Assembly: GCA_024655885.1 (NCBI GenBank) | Contig: JANLFN010000001.1 | Span: forward strand, 186,001 to 250,000 | DNA: 64,000 nt | Direction of reading: 5' to 3' | Origin: Eubacteriales bacterium | GTDB taxonomy: Bacteria; Bacillota; Clostridia; Acetivibrionales; JANLFN01 | In this document: piece after piece, positions 63,588-64,000 of the stretch | How the letters are laid out: every line of letters begins with the position of its first letter | How positions within the stretch are numbered: the stretch's first letter is position 1 | Translations under genes and position numbers: made by a program | The notes under the pieces: generated by a model | Told to the model about the DNA's origin: nothing | Databases searched by the model: none | Seen by the model: the letters and a program-made list of their open reading frames with translations, nothing else

Positions 63588-63956
63588 CTAAAGAAGCATT
63601 TTGATGGTTGCAACCAGTTTTCCGGGGTCGGTGGGTTTTACCATATGGATGCCGGAACCCAGTTCTGCTCCGGCGCAGCCGGGTTTATACTCTTCTTCGG
63701 TAGAGACTATGATAATGGGAATATGGATTCCCTGTTCTTGCACATTTCTTATTAATTCATAGCCATCCATTTTGGGCATATTTATATCCGTCACAAGCAG
63801 CTGGTAGTCTCCGGCAAGCAATTTTTCCAGTGCAACCGCGCCATTTTCCGCCGTTCCTACCTGATAGCCAAACATTTTTATAATATAGCTGTGAAAATTT
63901 CTGACCATTTCAGAGTCGTCAACAACCAAGATTTTCTTTTTGCCGTTCTGCTTCAT
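63588..63956 (-). CDS. cheY: CheY-type response regulator (copy 2)
   Basis: 122-residue receiver: VVDDSEM, phospho-Asp in VTDINMPKMDG, Thr in IIVSTEEE, Lys in HMVKPTD. It lies 18 bases upstream of cheA and heads the part of the operon inside the window; more che genes may lie beyond 64000. ATG at 63956 (MKQNGKKKILVVDDS) follows GGAGGA; the track's first eight residues are the ribosome site itself. Confidence 0.92.
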   Translation of the reverse strand: MKQNGKKKILVVDDSEMVRNFHSYIIKMFGYQVGTAENGAVALEKLLAGDYQLLVTDINMPKMDGYELIRNVQEQGIHIPIIIVSTEEEYKPGCAGAELGSGIHMVKPTDPGKLVATIKMLL

Positions 63957-64000
63957 TCCGGTTCCTCCCCCTCCCCTCACTTTGGCCTGGAATATACGAT

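Overview
The window reads as chromosomal DNA of an anaerobic, spore-forming, probably motile Clostridia-type Firmicute. Grounds: the Firmicute order smc-ftsY-ylxM-ffh-rpsP-khpA-rimM-trmD, SpoVS, CwlD- and SleB-type cortex or wall hydrolases, a FapR-controlled fab cluster, an EtfA carrying two [4Fe-4S] clusters, indolepyruvate:ferredoxin oxidoreductase, strong Shine-Dalgarno sites with frequent TTG/GTG starts, and fairly AT-rich intergenic DNA. Family-level placement (Acetivibrio/Ruminiclostridium-like) is inference only.

Layout. 1-4.4 kb: a cut-off radical-SAM remnant, a XerC-type recombinase, a B12-binding radical SAM protein, then decayed secreted-protein genes. 4.4-16.7 kb (minus strand): translation, protein-targeting and chromosome genes trmD, rimM, khpA, rpsP, ffh, ylxM, a large UPF0182 membrane protein, ftsY, smc, spoVS, rnc. 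16.9-23.3 kb (minus): fatty-acid and phospholipid cluster fapR-plsX-fabH-fabD-fabG-acpP-fabF, with a FapR-like operator before fapR. 23.4-26.4 kb (minus): pgsA, rimO, a metallophosphoesterase. 26.6-30.1 kb (plus): acyl-CoA dehydrogenase-etfB-etfA, headed by a second FapR-like operator in a near-identical promoter setting. 30.1-36.2 kb (minus): polysaccharide deacetylase, recX, recA, murJ, cinA, pspC. 36.3-43.4 kb (minus): ACT protein, phenylacetate-CoA ligase, IorB, IorA, a decayed second ligase, and an LctP-type permease, which together suggest fermentation of aromatic amino acids or 2-oxoacids. 43.5-52.8 kb: MBL/beta-CASP protein, tRNA-Tyr, murD, a nucleotidyltransferase-like protein, tRNA-Leu, cheR, ndk, speD, a secreted NTF2-like protein, cwlD, yjbQ. 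53-54.6 kb: a LysM-SleB hydrolase under a cyclic-di-AMP (ydaO/yuaA) riboswitch, then a broken membrane gene. 54.6-57.2 kb: a DUF3298/beta-propeller secreted protein. 57.5-64 kb (minus): a chemosensory operon cheY-cheA-cheY-cheX-cheX-parA-triple cheW.

Most of the window is conserved housekeeping sequence. The parts most worth a second look are the apparent extension of FapR control to acd-etfBA; the chemosensory operon with a three-CheW scaffold, a ParA-type ATPase, paired CheX-like proteins and a two-Hpt CheA; the riboswitch that ends next to the ribosome binding site; an orphan terminator that may end an unannotated small RNA; and a family of small palindromic repeats built on a GGGGACA/TGTCCCC core. 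I found no CRISPR array, complete insertion sequence, prophage or rRNA gene. Start sites were chosen mainly from Shine-Dalgarno spacing, so some differ from the ORF track.
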